A stretch of 64,000 nt of DNA, from assembly GCA_014867205.1 (NCBI GenBank), contig WGUO01000001.1:186001-250000 (forward strand). The letters run 5' to 3'. This DNA is from Muribaculaceae bacterium. GTDB taxonomy: Bacteria; Bacteroidota; Bacteroidia; Bacteroidales; Muribaculaceae. Under the pieces are notes generated by a model. It was not told the DNA's origin, made no database searches, and saw nothing but the letters and a program-made list of their open reading frames with translations. Below are positions 23,371 through 32,529 of this stretch, piece by piece (position 1 is the stretch's first letter; each line of letters opens with the position of its first letter). A program made the translations under genes and the position numbers.

Positions 23371-24045
23371 ATGGCAATAATCAGTCTCAGGAATGTAGAC
23401 AAGGTCTACCGTACAAAAGAGATCGAGACGCTTGCGCTCGAGAACATCAACCTCGACGTGGAGCAGGGTGAGTTTGTGAGCATCATGGGTCCGTCGGGTT
23501 GCGGAAAGTCAACCCTCCTCAACCTCATAGGCCTTCTCGACGTGCCGACAAACGGAAAAGTGACGATAATGGATGACGCCACAGCCGGGATGAACGACCG
23601 TCAGCTCTCGACATTCCGCAACCGGAACATCGGCTTTGTGTTCCAGAGTTTTCATCTGATACCCTCGCTGAATGTATCGGACAACGTAGCGCTGCCACTC
23701 TCCTACCGGCACGGCGTCAGTGTCACCGAGCGCAACAGGCTTGTGCGCGACGTGCTGACACGCCTCGGCCTCAGCCACCGCATGAGGCACTTCCCCTCGC
23801 AACTGTCGGGCGGACAGTGCCAGCGCGTGGCGATTGCGAGAGCCATAATCGGAGACCCGAAGATAATACTCGCCGACGAGCCGACCGGAAACCTCGACTC
23901 CAAGATGGGGCAGGAAGTAATGGACATACTGCACTCCCTCAACAAGGATGACGGCCGCACAGTCGTGATGGTGACGCACAACGAGGCACAGGCCCGTATG
24001 ACAGACAGGATAATACGCCTCTTCGACGGGCGACAGGTTAAGTAG
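23371..24045 (+). CDS. ABC transporter ATPase, MacB/LolD type
   Basis: A 224-residue nucleotide-binding subunit. Walker A is GPSGCGKST (Lys46), the Q-loop is FVFQSFHLIPSLNV, the signature is LSGGQCQRVAIARA, Walker B is IILADEPTGNLD and the H-loop is VVMVTHNE. This sequence type belongs to the LolD/MacB/FtsE group, which works with FtsX-fold permeases as mechanotransmission machines rather than classical pumps. It follows the adaptor by 24 bp and probably powers the two permeases encoded next. Confidence 0.93.
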   Translation: MAIISLRNVDKVYRTKEIETLALENINLDVEQGEFVSIMGPSGCGKSTLLNLIGLLDVPTNGKVTIMDDATAGMNDRQLSTFRNRNIGFVFQSFHLIPSLNVSDNVALPLSYRHGVSVTERNRLVRDVLTRLGLSHRMRHFPSQLSGGQCQRVAIARAIIGDPKIILADEPTGNLDSKMGQEVMDILHSLNKDDGRTVVMVTHNEAQARMTDRIIRLFDGRQVK

Positions 24046-24063
24046 TTGCAAAAAACTTTAGAC

Positions 24064-25359
24064 ATGAGATATTTCAGACAGATATGGTTCGACCTGCGTC
24101 ACCAGAAGATGATGATGTGGGTATCGGTCAGCGGCACCGCGCTTGCGATATTCCTCATGATGGCATTCTTCATGAGCAACCGCATGAAGAGTGTGGCTGT
24201 GCCCCCCGAGACAGAACGCGAACGCATCGTGTTCGGCCAGAACATCGACGTATTCTATAAGGTAGAGAACGGTGAAGAATGGAGTCAGTCGGGAGCTCTG
24301 GAGTATGACCGAGCCAGGAAACTCTACGGCAATCTTGATGGCGTGGAACTCTATTCATATTTCACCATGTGGCCCGACGCGCTCGATGTCAGCAAGGAAG
24401 TGGTCAACTCCAAAACAATGACCGGAAAATACACCGACGGAAACTATTGGAAGATGTATCATTTCAACTTTGTCGAGGGTAAGCCTTTCAGTCATTCATC
24501 GAGTGAATCCGGTGAGAAAGTGGCCGTTATCTCCCGGACCGTGGCTCGTGACCAGTTTGGCGACAACAGTGCCGTGGGAAAGGAAATCTGGATAAACGGC
24601 AATCCTGTCAGGGTCGTGGGTGTGGTGGAAGACGTGAACCCCATGCTCGAGGCCTCCTATTCCGACATCTGGATGCCGCTTGGTCCCGACAGGAGGGAGC
24701 CCTCGGAGCATGGCACCGGAGAAGTCCAGGTCGCCATGCTGCTGAAGCCGGGTACGCGCGTCGAGGACCTGCAGAAGGAGGTTAGCGAGCGTTATGACAG
24801 GCTGAACTCCGAACTGAAGGCGCAGGGACAGAGAATAGTCTACCACGGACAGCCATATACAATAGACATAATATCGACACACCACTACGGCAGCAACACG
24901 ACCCCCGATCCTAACGATGGGAAAACCCTGCGCTATATCATATATCTGTTGCTGATGATACTGCCGGCGATAAACCTGAGCAGCATGACGCGTAGCCGTC
25001 TGCGACACCGCGAGGCAGAGATCGGAGTGCGTCGCGCCTTCGGGGCCAGCCGCCTCTCGATACTCAACCAGCTGCTTGGCGAAAATCTAATCATAACACT
25101 CATCGGCGGACTGATAGGCCTGGTGTGCAGCCTGCTGTTCATGCTGCTGCTCTCAAGACTCTTCATCGAACAGGGACTCGACTATGAGAGTGTATTTGTG
25201 GATCCTGTGGGCATTAATCCCGATTTCTCGATGCTGTTCACATGGTCGAGTTTCCTGATGGCTCTCGGTTTCTGCTTCATACTTAACCTGCTGAGCGCTT
25301 TCGTACCCTCGTGGAAGGCCGCGGCGGTACACCCGGCCGAAGCAATTTCCAAAAGATAA
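24064..25359 (+). CDS. FtsX/MacB-type ABC permease (first of two)
   Basis: A 431-residue membrane protein with one N-terminal membrane helix (MMWVSVSGTALAIFLMMAFFM) and a large periplasmic domain of about 230 residues (MacB_PCD-like, including YWKMYHFNFVEGKPF). Three C-terminal helices follow (YIIYLLLMILPAINLSSM, LIITLIGGLIGLVCSLLFMLL, FLMALGFCFILNLLSAF). The motif RHREAEIGVRRAFGASR between them is typical of FtsX permeases. A TTG at 24046 would extend it, but the ATG at 24064 is preferred because it begins the conserved MRYFRQIWFDL. It probably pairs with the second permease as a heterodimer. Confidence 0.9.
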   Translation: MRYFRQIWFDLRHQKMMMWVSVSGTALAIFLMMAFFMSNRMKSVAVPPETERERIVFGQNIDVFYKVENGEEWSQSGALEYDRARKLYGNLDGVELYSYFTMWPDALDVSKEVVNSKTMTGKYTDGNYWKMYHFNFVEGKPFSHSSSESGEKVAVISRTVARDQFGDNSAVGKEIWINGNPVRVVGVVEDVNPMLEASYSDIWMPLGPDRREPSEHGTGEVQVAMLLKPGTRVEDLQKEVSERYDRLNSELKAQGQRIVYHGQPYTIDIISTHHYGSNTTPDPNDGKTLRYIIYLLLMILPAINLSSMTRSRLRHREAEIGVRRAFGASRLSILNQLLGENLIITLIGGLIGLVCSLLFMLLLSRLFIEQGLDYESVFVDPVGINPDFSMLFTWSSFLMALGFCFILNLLSAFVPSWKAAAVHPAEAISKR

Positions 25360-25386
25360 AAGACTAAAGATTAATTAGTGACAATC

Positions 25387-25439
25387 CATAAGTCATATAA
25401 GTCATATAAGATGTATAAGACGTATATAACTCTAACACC
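25387..25439. repeat. Leader repeats inside the operon, before the second permease
   Basis: Five tandem 9-mers (CATAAGTCA, TATAAGTCA, TATAAGATG, TATAAGACG, TATATAACT; 25387-25431) are followed by TAACACC (25433-25439), 11 nt before the ATG at 25451. This is the same order of elements as before the unrelated gene starting at 21714. Confidence 0.88.
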
Positions 25440-25450
25440 TAAACTTCCCT

Positions 25451-26698
25451 ATGAAAAGACATATAATCAGACAGATGCTGAATGAATGGCGCGAGAACAT
25501 CTGGCTGCTGCTCGGGCTAATAATAGTCTGCACCGCCGTGGCAGTCCTTGCGCTCACCCTATGGGTGGAGAACAAAGGTTGGTTCGAGCCAAAAGGCTTT
25601 AATCCTGAAAACGTCCTGGTGGCTGACATGTCTGTAATCGACAGCACCAGCCGTCAATACGTGGACTTGGGAGAGAAAGGCATCCAGGCCGACATGCGTA
25701 ACCACAAGGCAATTGTGGAACGAATCCGTCAGAGTCCGAACGTCGAGAAAGTCGGATACGGTATTAACGCGTTGCCTTATACCATGAATTTTTATGGTGT
25801 CGGATTATTTCGCGCCGATATTGCCAAAGACACTCTTCTCGTCATGGGCAATCTGCGTCAGGTGAGTCCGGAGGTGGCCGAGGTGCTGGAACTGCAGAGT
25901 GTCACCGGCAAGAGTCCGCGCGAACTTGCTGACCTGCTCAGCAACGACATGCTGCTTATCGGGCAACCCTTGGGCGAAAAATATGCATCATATGCCGATG
26001 TAACGGAACACCAGCTCAGTTTTACGTTTGACTCAATCTCCAGATTCAAGGTCGGAGATAGGATCAACATCATCAAGCGCAGTGAGTTCGAGTCGTCAGA
26101 AATGGCGGGCACCATCGTGAAGAGGTTTGACGAGCGTGGAGGAGACGGACTTTTCGAGACATTGATGATAAGGACAAAGCCGGGATGTGCCGACAAGTTC
26201 AGGGAGGAGTTCGCCAAAACTGCCGACATGAGGCACATAGGCAACTCTGTGGCCAGGAACTTGAAGAGCCTGGACTCAATGGCAACGATAGTGAACGCGG
26301 AACAATTGGCATCAATCCGCCTCTCTTTGCTGATAGTCATAGTGTTTATTGCCCTGATCATCCTCGGGCTGATGGGAACATTCTGGTTCAGGGTGCAGCA
26401 GCGGTCGGGTGAGATAGCATTGCGCAAGATATGCGGCGCGACATCGGGCGATATATTCAGGCGCATTATCGGTGAGGCAATGATACTGCTTGCCGTCGCG
26501 GTGGCAGTGGCATTCGGATTGCTCTATCTTATAACCGAAAAGGTTATCGAGACCGAAGAGCCTGTCTCCGTATCTCTGATGGCTGTTGTGATACTGGTGA
26601 CAGGTCTGCTTGTGGCGGCCGGCATTGTGCTGAGCATATGGTATCCGGCCTACAGGGCAATGCACATTGAGCCGGCACTTGCCGTGAAAGTCGAATAA
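25451..26698 (+). CDS. FtsX/MacB-type ABC permease (second of two)
   Basis: A 415-residue permease with the same layout as its neighbour: an N-terminal helix (IWLLLGLIIVCTAVAVLALTLWV), a periplasmic domain to about residue 280, and three C-terminal helices (LLIVIVFIALIILGLMGTFWF, AMILLAVAVAVAFGLLYLI, VILVTGLLVAAGIVLSIW). The FtsX motif QQRSGEIALRKICGATSG is present. Two different permeases with one ATPase suggest a heterodimeric MacB-like complex. The 91-bp gap before it is filled with leader repeats, so its translation may be set independently. Confidence 0.9.
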   Translation: MKRHIIRQMLNEWRENIWLLLGLIIVCTAVAVLALTLWVENKGWFEPKGFNPENVLVADMSVIDSTSRQYVDLGEKGIQADMRNHKAIVERIRQSPNVEKVGYGINALPYTMNFYGVGLFRADIAKDTLLVMGNLRQVSPEVAEVLELQSVTGKSPRELADLLSNDMLLIGQPLGEKYASYADVTEHQLSFTFDSISRFKVGDRINIIKRSEFESSEMAGTIVKRFDERGGDGLFETLMIRTKPGCADKFREEFAKTADMRHIGNSVARNLKSLDSMATIVNAEQLASIRLSLLIVIVFIALIILGLMGTFWFRVQQRSGEIALRKICGATSGDIFRRIIGEAMILLAVAVAVAFGLLYLITEKVIETEEPVSVSLMAVVILVTGLLVAAGIVLSIWYPAYRAMHIEPALAVKVE

Positions 26699-26712
26699 CA
26701 CTGATATCCAAA

Positions 26713-28197
26713 GTGAATACCAAACGAAAAATACTCATACCTTTATTGTCAGCGGCGTGTGCCCTGTCCTGTCTTGCGCAAGACAGGGCCGCGCAGGTGC
26801 TGACTCTCGGACAGGTCATAGACCGTGCCCGCGCCAACAGCGTGGAGGCGGAGATGGCTCTGCATCAGCTGCGCGGATCATACTGGACATACCGCTCCTA
26901 TCGCGCCGAACTTCTGCCTGAACTCACTTTCGCCAGCACTCTCCCCGCCTACCGCAAACAGTTCTCCGCCTATATGAACGACAGCGGATCCTACAGTTTT
27001 GTGCCCAATGACTATCTGCAGCTCAACGAAGAACTGTCGGTGACGCAGAACATCTGGCTGACCGGAGGTAAGATCTCCCTCAGTTCGTCGCTCGACTTCT
27101 ACAGGCAGTTTGGAGACGACACCTTCAACAGATTCATGTCGCTGCCCGTGACGCTGACACTCACCCAGCCCATATTCGGGGTGAACAACATAAAGTGGAA
27201 CCGCCGTATCGAGCCGGTGAGATACGAGGAGGCTTGCGCGGAGTACATGAGCGCGACCGAAGATGTGGCTGCAAAGGCGATACAATACTACTTCGCGCTC
27301 ATTATGGCCGAGGAGAATGTCGATATCGCCCGGCAGAACCTCGAGAACGCCACAAGGCTGTATGAGGTGGCAAAAGAAAAGAGGAAGATGGGAAGCATCA
27401 GCGGCAATGACCTGCTGCAGATGGAGCTCAACCTGCTTGACGCCGGAACGGACCTGACCGAACGGGAGAGCGACCTCAAGAACAGCATGTTCATGCTGAG
27501 GTCTTTCCTTGATCTGGACACCGAGACCGACATCAGTGCCGAAATTCCCGAGGGGGTTCCGAATGTTAAAGTAGAATTTGAAGATGCACTCGACAAGGCA
27601 TTGGCAAACAATAAATTCGCCAAGAACCAACTACGGCGCCAACTCGAGGCTGACTACGAGGTGGCCAAGGCCAAGGGCGAGCAGCGGCAGATAAACCTAT
27701 ATGCCCAGTTAGGGATGACGGGAACCGGGAACACTCCGGGTGCGGCATACTCCGATATCCGCGCTAACAGGATAATCGAGATTGGCTTCGAGATACCGCT
27801 GGTTGACTGGGGACGTCGGCGCGGTCAGGTGAAGGTCGCCGAAAGCAACCGCCGACTCGTGGAGAGCAGACTGAGGCAGGAACAGACCGATTTCAGGCAG
27901 AACCTCTATATTCTTGTGGAGCGATACGGCAATCAGCGGCAACTCCTGGAGGCTGCCCGACGTGCCGACGAGATAGCGCAGAAACGCTATAACACCAATA
28001 TGGAGACATTCATAATCGGAAAGATATCCACTCTCGACCTCAACGACTCCCGGGTGAAGAAAGACGAGGCAAGGCGCGAATATGTGAACGAGATGTACCT
28101 CTACTGGCTTTATTACTACCAGATACGTAGCTTCACACTCTGGGATTATGAAAGGAATACAAAACTCACAATTCCCGACGAGATACTGAAAATGTAA
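26713..28197 (+). CDS. TolC-family outer-membrane efflux protein
   Basis: A 494-residue outer-membrane channel. It starts with GTG at 26713, 14 bp after the permease stop, and has a signal peptide (ILIPLLSAACALSCLAQ). The two structural repeats are visible as long helical stretches: LTLGQVIDRARANSVEAEMA and VAAKAIQYYFALIMAEENVD in the first half, FEDALDKALANNKFAKNQLR and EYVNEMYLYWLYYYQIRSF in the second, with a beta segment (NRIIEIGFEIPLVDWGRRRG) in between. It completes the tripartite system from cytoplasm to outside with the adaptor and the permeases. Confidence 0.9.
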   Translation: MNTKRKILIPLLSAACALSCLAQDRAAQVLTLGQVIDRARANSVEAEMALHQLRGSYWTYRSYRAELLPELTFASTLPAYRKQFSAYMNDSGSYSFVPNDYLQLNEELSVTQNIWLTGGKISLSSSLDFYRQFGDDTFNRFMSLPVTLTLTQPIFGVNNIKWNRRIEPVRYEEACAEYMSATEDVAAKAIQYYFALIMAEENVDIARQNLENATRLYEVAKEKRKMGSISGNDLLQMELNLLDAGTDLTERESDLKNSMFMLRSFLDLDTETDISAEIPEGVPNVKVEFEDALDKALANNKFAKNQLRRQLEADYEVAKAKGEQRQINLYAQLGMTGTGNTPGAAYSDIRANRIIEIGFEIPLVDWGRRRGQVKVAESNRRLVESRLRQEQTDFRQNLYILVERYGNQRQLLEAARRADEIAQKRYNTNMETFIIGKISTLDLNDSRVKKDEARREYVNEMYLYWLYYYQIRSFTLWDYERNTKLTIPDEILKM

Positions 28198-28201
28198 CGG
28201 G

Positions 28202-28229
28202 GAATGATGCGTCGCACGGCGCGTCATTC
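28202..28229 (+). terminator. Hairpin between the TolC gene and the regulator
   Basis: A 10-bp stem (GAATGATGCG with CGCGTCATTC, one G-T pair; 28202-28211 and 28220-28229) has an 8-nt loop and only TT after it, so it is probably a partial terminator or attenuator. Its last base is part of the following -33 element. Confidence 0.5.
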
Positions 28230-28260
28230 TTGCATTTGTCATCTCTTATCGTTAATTTTG
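28229..28260 (+). promoter_or_regulatory. Internal promoter of the regulator-kinase pair
   Basis: CTTG (one mismatch to TTTG; 28229-28232), a 20-bp spacer and TAATTTTG (28253-28260). The ATG of the regulator begins 4 nt after the -7 box, so the transcript would be leaderless or nearly so. Confidence 0.6.
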
Positions 28261-28264
28261 AACT

Positions 28265-29599
28265 ATGGAACGAATTCTCATCATAGACGATGACCCGTCA
28301 GTCCGTAAATCGGTTGCCCTGCTGTTGAAAAGAGCCGGATATGAAGTGACTGGGGCCGCCAGTCCCGACGAAGCGGTCTCACTGGTGCGGGAACTCAGTT
28401 TCTCTCTGATATTGATGGATATGAACTACACACGGCTGACAAGCGGAGAAGAGGGCCTTGAGTTGCTTGAAAAAGTGCGCATATTCCGGCCCGACACGCC
28501 GGTCATTCTTATCACGGCATGGGGAAGCATAGACCTTGCGGTCCGCGGAATGAGGGGAGGCGCCTACGATTTCATCACCAAACCCTGGAATAACCTGGTG
28601 CTTCTGCAGCGGATAGAGACTGCGCTAAGGCTGAACCGTAGCGGTGCCACGCAGGAGGATACCGTCGCCACAACATCTACTTTTGACAGAGGCGGAATCG
28701 TGGGAGAAAACCAGGCACTCCTGAAACTGCTCGGCACGGTGGAAAGAGTCGCCAGGACAGACGCCCCGGTGCTGATACTCGGAGAAAACGGTACCGGCAA
28801 GGAACTGATCGCAAATGCGATACACCGCAATAGCCGGCGCAGGGACAATCCGTTTGTCATGGTGAATCTGGGAGGCATATCCAGAAGCCTGTTCGAGTCA
28901 GAGATGTTCGGACACGCCAAGGGGTCATTCACCGGTGCTGTGTCGGACAGGAAGGGAAGGTTCGAGCTTGCCGACCGGGGAACAATCTTTCTCGACGAGA
29001 TCGGCGACCTTGACATGAGCAGCCAGGTAAAACTACTCAGGGTATTGCAGCAACACACATTCGAGCCCCTCGGCGAGAGCAAACCCCGGAGAGTCGACAT
29101 ACGCGTGATATGCGCCACAAACGCCGACTTGCCGGCGATGGTCAGCGAGGGGACTTTCCGCGAGGACCTATATTACCGAATTAACCTCATCACGCTCAGA
29201 GTGCCGCCATTGCGCGAGCGTCGAGACGACATTCCCCGTCTGGTCAGGCACTTCATGGCCGCTGCCGCCTCGGACAACGGACTTGAGACACCGGAGATAG
29301 ACTCCGAAACCATGGAACTGCTGACACGGCTTCCCTATCCCGGTAACATCAGACAGTTGAAGAATATGGTGGAGCGGGCCGTGATTATGGGCGGTCCACG
29401 TATAGGTCGACGGTCATTCGCCGACGCCGAGCTGAATGACGTGAACTGTGATGCACCGGCCGGAACGCTGAGAGACGCCACACGACAGGCAGTTGCGGAT
29501 GCGTTGGAGCGTGCGGACGGCAACGTGGCGCAGGCTGCACGCATATTAGGCATAACGAGGCAAAGCCTCTACAGAAGGAAAGATAAATATGGGCTATAA
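28265..29599 (+). CDS. NtrC-family sigma-54-dependent response regulator
   Basis: A 444-residue transcription activator. The receiver domain shows IIDDDPS, the phospho-acceptor Asp52 in LILMDMN, Thr in LITAWGS and Lys in ITKPW. The AAA+ domain has Walker A GENGTGKE (about 173-180), the sigma-54 contact loop as GSFTGA (220-225; the common form is GAFTGA), Walker B IFLDEIGD and the arginine-finger region ATNADLP...FREDLYYR. The C-terminus is a Fis-type helix-turn-helix (NVAQAARILGITRQSLYRR). It probably binds the dyad at 21975-21992 and activates its own operon. It overlaps the kinase gene by 11 bp. Confidence 0.95.
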   Translation: MERILIIDDDPSVRKSVALLLKRAGYEVTGAASPDEAVSLVRELSFSLILMDMNYTRLTSGEEGLELLEKVRIFRPDTPVILITAWGSIDLAVRGMRGGAYDFITKPWNNLVLLQRIETALRLNRSGATQEDTVATTSTFDRGGIVGENQALLKLLGTVERVARTDAPVLILGENGTGKELIANAIHRNSRRRDNPFVMVNLGGISRSLFESEMFGHAKGSFTGAVSDRKGRFELADRGTIFLDEIGDLDMSSQVKLLRVLQQHTFEPLGESKPRRVDIRVICATNADLPAMVSEGTFREDLYYRINLITLRVPPLRERRDDIPRLVRHFMAAAASDNGLETPEIDSETMELLTRLPYPGNIRQLKNMVERAVIMGGPRIGRRSFADAELNDVNCDAPAGTLRDATRQAVADALERADGNVAQAARILGITRQSLYRRKDKYGL

Positions 29600-30872
29600 G
29601 ACTTCAGCATCCTTAACTGCCATAAGCCTTGCGGCAATTGTCGCGCTCGGCATCGCGGGCATTTCTCCGTCGTGGCTGTCGGCGGCGATAGGGGCTGTCG
29701 GCCTTGTCTCACTCGCAATCCTCATTAGGTCGGCGGTAGTTCCCGTCAATACCGCACTCAACGGAATGGACCTGCTTGCAGGGCAGGATTTCAACAACAA
29801 GCTGGCGCATGTCGGCGAGAGGCACGCCGACAGGATAGTCCGGCTGTTCAACACCATGATCGACCGCCTGCGCGAAGAGCGGCTCAGCAACCTTGAGCAG
29901 GAAAACTTTCTGACCCAGCTGATAGCCGTATCGCCAATGGGGGTAGTGATGCTTGATTTCGACCGGCGAATTACCATGGACAACAAGGCGTTCAGGCAGA
30001 TAACCGGAATAAGCGAGAGTGAGGATGTCTGCGGGCGAGAGATTGAAAGCCTTGACTCAAGACTCGTGCGCCTGATGGCTGAAGTGCCGCTCGGCGAGAA
30101 CCGGCTTATAAACTGCGGAGACTCGCAGAGATACCGCTGCTATCACCTCAGCATTGTGGAGAAAGGCTTCATCCGCGAGTTCTACCTGATAGAGTGTCTT
30201 ACCGAGGAAGTGCTGAAGGCAGAGCGCAGGGCATACGAGAATGTCATACGTACCATCTCGCACGAGGTCAACAACAGCATGACCGGGGTCAAGTCGGTAT
30301 TCGAGATGCTTCTCGACACAACACCCGACCCGGAGATACGCGAAGTGTTGGAAAGTTGCGACGCGAGATGCGGCAATATGTGTAAGTTCATTAGCAATTA
30401 TGCCGATGTGGTGAGATTGCCCGACGCACAACCGGATATTGTGGACATGCGCTCGATGCTCGAGCGACTGATGCCATTTTTTGACGGAATGGCCGGAGAT
30501 GGAATATCGGTCAGTCTCGACTGCCGTGAAGAGAGCCTTGTGGCCATGGCAGATGAGTCGCTGATTGAGCAGGCCCTCGTGAATGTAGTGAAGAACGCCG
30601 TAGAGAGCATTGGCGAAACAGGAGGAAGTCTTGATATCAGTGCCGTAAGGGAGGACCGCAGAATAGTAGTGACGGTTGCTGACGACGGTTGCCCGATACC
30701 GGCTGAGACGGCATCCCAGCTTTTCAACCCATTCTTTACCTCAAAACCGGGAGGGCAGGGAATCGGACTCACACTTACCGGCGAGATACTGAGAAGGCAT
30801 AACTCGAGATTCTCGCTCGTGACCGGGGCCGACGGGCTGACGCGATTCACATTCACGCTGCCGGCGGCATGA
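29589..30872 (+). CDS. Sensor histidine kinase partner of the NtrC-type regulator
   Basis: A 427-residue membrane kinase. Two closely spaced N-terminal helices (SLTAISLAAIVALGIAGI and LSAAIGAVGLVSLAILI) leave almost no periplasmic loop, so the signal is likely sensed in the membrane or cytoplasm. A HAMP-like stretch is followed by a PAS-like domain (LIAVSPMGVVMLDFDRRI, about 115-190). His225 lies in RTISHEVNNSMTG, followed by the N box NVVKNAVESIG, G1 VADDGCPI and G2 GGQGIGLTL. No extracellular sensor domain is present, so the transporter itself could be part of the sensing. Confidence 0.93.
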   Translation: MGYKTSASLTAISLAAIVALGIAGISPSWLSAAIGAVGLVSLAILIRSAVVPVNTALNGMDLLAGQDFNNKLAHVGERHADRIVRLFNTMIDRLREERLSNLEQENFLTQLIAVSPMGVVMLDFDRRITMDNKAFRQITGISESEDVCGREIESLDSRLVRLMAEVPLGENRLINCGDSQRYRCYHLSIVEKGFIREFYLIECLTEEVLKAERRAYENVIRTISHEVNNSMTGVKSVFEMLLDTTPDPEIREVLESCDARCGNMCKFISNYADVVRLPDAQPDIVDMRSMLERLMPFFDGMAGDGISVSLDCREESLVAMADESLIEQALVNVVKNAVESIGETGGSLDISAVREDRRIVVTVADDGCPIPAETASQLFNPFFTSKPGGQGIGLTLTGEILRRHNSRFSLVTGADGLTRFTFTLPAA

Positions 30873-30886
30873 GGCGGAAGTCGTGA

Positions 30887-31660
30887 TTATTCCTTCTCGT
30901 ACTTGCGCTCGAGATACTGCTTGACCTCCTTGAAAAGCCGCGAGGCGAATACGAAATTGTTCAGGTCTTTGTTGGAACTGCGGTAAATATTGTGGTCGTT
31001 GCCGTGCCAGTCAAGATGCCCCTTGTTGATGAACACGATATTCTCTCCTATTCCGAGCACCGAGTTCATGTCGTGGGTATTGATTATGGTAGTGATGTCA
31101 TACTCGTGGGTGATGTCGCTCAGCAGTTCGTCGATAAGGATTGATGTCTGCGGGTCGAGGCCTGAGTTAGGCTCGTCGCAGAAGAGGTAACGCGGATTGA
31201 GCGCGATGGCCCTGGCGATTGCCACACGTTTCTGCATGCCGCCCGAGATTTCCGAGGGGAACTTGTCGTTGGCGTTCTTGAGGCCGACGCGGTCGATACA
31301 GAACTGCGCGCGCTCGATCTGCTCATGATGCGACAGAGGGCTGAACATCTTCAGCGGGAACATGACGTTGCCCATCACAGTCTCGTTGTCGAAGAGGGCA
31401 GAACCCTGGAAAAGCATTCCGATCTCGGTGCGGAGCTGGCGCTTCTTGTTGGTGTCAAGGTCACGGAAGCGGCGCCCGTCATACAGAATCTCACCCTCTT
31501 CGGGCGTAAGCAGCCCGATCAGGCATTTCATGAACACGGTCTTGCCGGAGCCGGACTGTCCGATTATAAGATTGGTCTTACCTGTCTCGAAAGTCGCGGA
31601 TATGTCATAGAGGACACGCTGTCCGTCAAACCATTTGGAAACATTCTTAGCCTCAATCAT
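30887..31660 (-). CDS. mlaF: MlaF-like ABC ATPase of phospholipid transport
   Basis: A 257-residue ATPase with Walker A GQSGSGKT (Lys40), signature SGGMQKRVAIARA and Walker B YLFCDEPNSGLD. The SGGMQKR form and the pairing with MlaE place it in the MCE-transporter group that moves phospholipids between the inner and outer membranes. It overlaps the mlaE stop by 4 bp. It converges on the histidine kinase gene with only 14 bp between the stops and no visible terminator. The matching MCE protein is encoded 4.2 kb away on the other strand (35892-36794). Confidence 0.93.
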   Translation of the reverse strand: MIEAKNVSKWFDGQRVLYDISATFETGKTNLIIGQSGSGKTVFMKCLIGLLTPEEGEILYDGRRFRDLDTNKKRQLRTEIGMLFQGSALFDNETVMGNVMFPLKMFSPLSHHEQIERAQFCIDRVGLKNANDKFPSEISGGMQKRVAIARAIALNPRYLFCDEPNSGLDPQTSILIDELLSDITHEYDITTIINTHDMNSVLGIGENIVFINKGHLDWHGNDHNIYRSSNKDLNNFVFASRLFKEVKQYLERKYEKE

Positions 31661-32403
31661 TGCAGTAACAGTTTAGTGAGAATAACATCAGCCAGCAGGA
31701 TAATAATCGAACTGGAGACCACCGCGTTTGTGCTTGCCTTGCCGACCTCAAGCGCACCACCTTTGACATAATAGCCGTAATATGCCGCTACTGTCGTGAT
31801 GATGAACGCGAACACCACCGTCTTGATGATGCTGTAGTAGACGTTCCAGGGAACGAAGAAAGACTGTATGCCGTAGATATAGTTCTCCATGGATATCATG
31901 GTGGTGAACTCGGCTATGAAGGCACCCCCGACAAGGCCCATGAACATCGACAGGATGCAGAGCACGGGCACAAACAGCAGGAAGCCTATCACCTTGGGCA
32001 TCACTATGAAATTGGCCGACTTCACGCCCATGATCTCGAGGGCGTCAATCTGCTCGGTGACGCGCATCGTGCCTATCTCCGACGCGATATTCGACCCGAC
32101 CTTACCGGCCAGGATGAGGCACATCATCGTCGAGGAGAACTCCAGCACAAGAATCTCGCGTGTCGCCATACCTGTGGAGTAAGAGGGAATCATCGGAGAG
32201 GTGATGTTGATGGTCATCTGGATACATATCACGGCTCCGATAAAGAGCGAGATAATGATGACAAGGGGAATAGAGTCCACGCCAAGCTTGTAGATCTCGA
32301 ATATGAGGCTCTTGAAAAACTCCCTCCATTTGTCGGGAATCCGGAATACCTGCGTGAGGAACACGCAGTATTTGCCGAAAGATTTTATGGAACTGACTAA
32401 CAT
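31657..32403 (-). CDS. mlaE: MlaE-like permease of phospholipid transport
   Basis: A 248-residue inner-membrane permease with about five helices. It carries the family signature EIGTMRVTEQIDALEIMGV and the typical segments LVIIISLFIGAVICIQ and FLLFVPVLCILSMFMGLVGG. It forms the membrane core bound by MlaF. Spacer 32404-32602 carries two opposed -7 boxes. Confidence 0.93.
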   Translation of the reverse strand: MLVSSIKSFGKYCVFLTQVFRIPDKWREFFKSLIFEIYKLGVDSIPLVIIISLFIGAVICIQMTINITSPMIPSYSTGMATREILVLEFSSTMMCLILAGKVGSNIASEIGTMRVTEQIDALEIMGVKSANFIVMPKVIGFLLFVPVLCILSMFMGLVGGAFIAEFTTMISMENYIYGIQSFFVPWNVYYSIIKTVVFAFIITTVAAYYGYYVKGGALEVGKASTNAVVSSSIIILLADVILTKLLLQ

Positions 32404-32529
32404 ACAGGCAGCAGTGAGAAATTACGGGTTTATACTGGAGGGGCAAATTGGAATCGTGTGAGGTCTGGCCCCCGATGATCAGGAGAACCACTCAAGTCCG
32501 CTCGGGGCTCCCCCGTCTTTAAAAACGTG

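Noticed and set aside
30873..30886. A terminator sought between the convergent kinase and mlaF genes.
   Set aside because: The gap is only 14 bp and no hairpin with a T-tail is visible on either strand there or just inside the gene ends.
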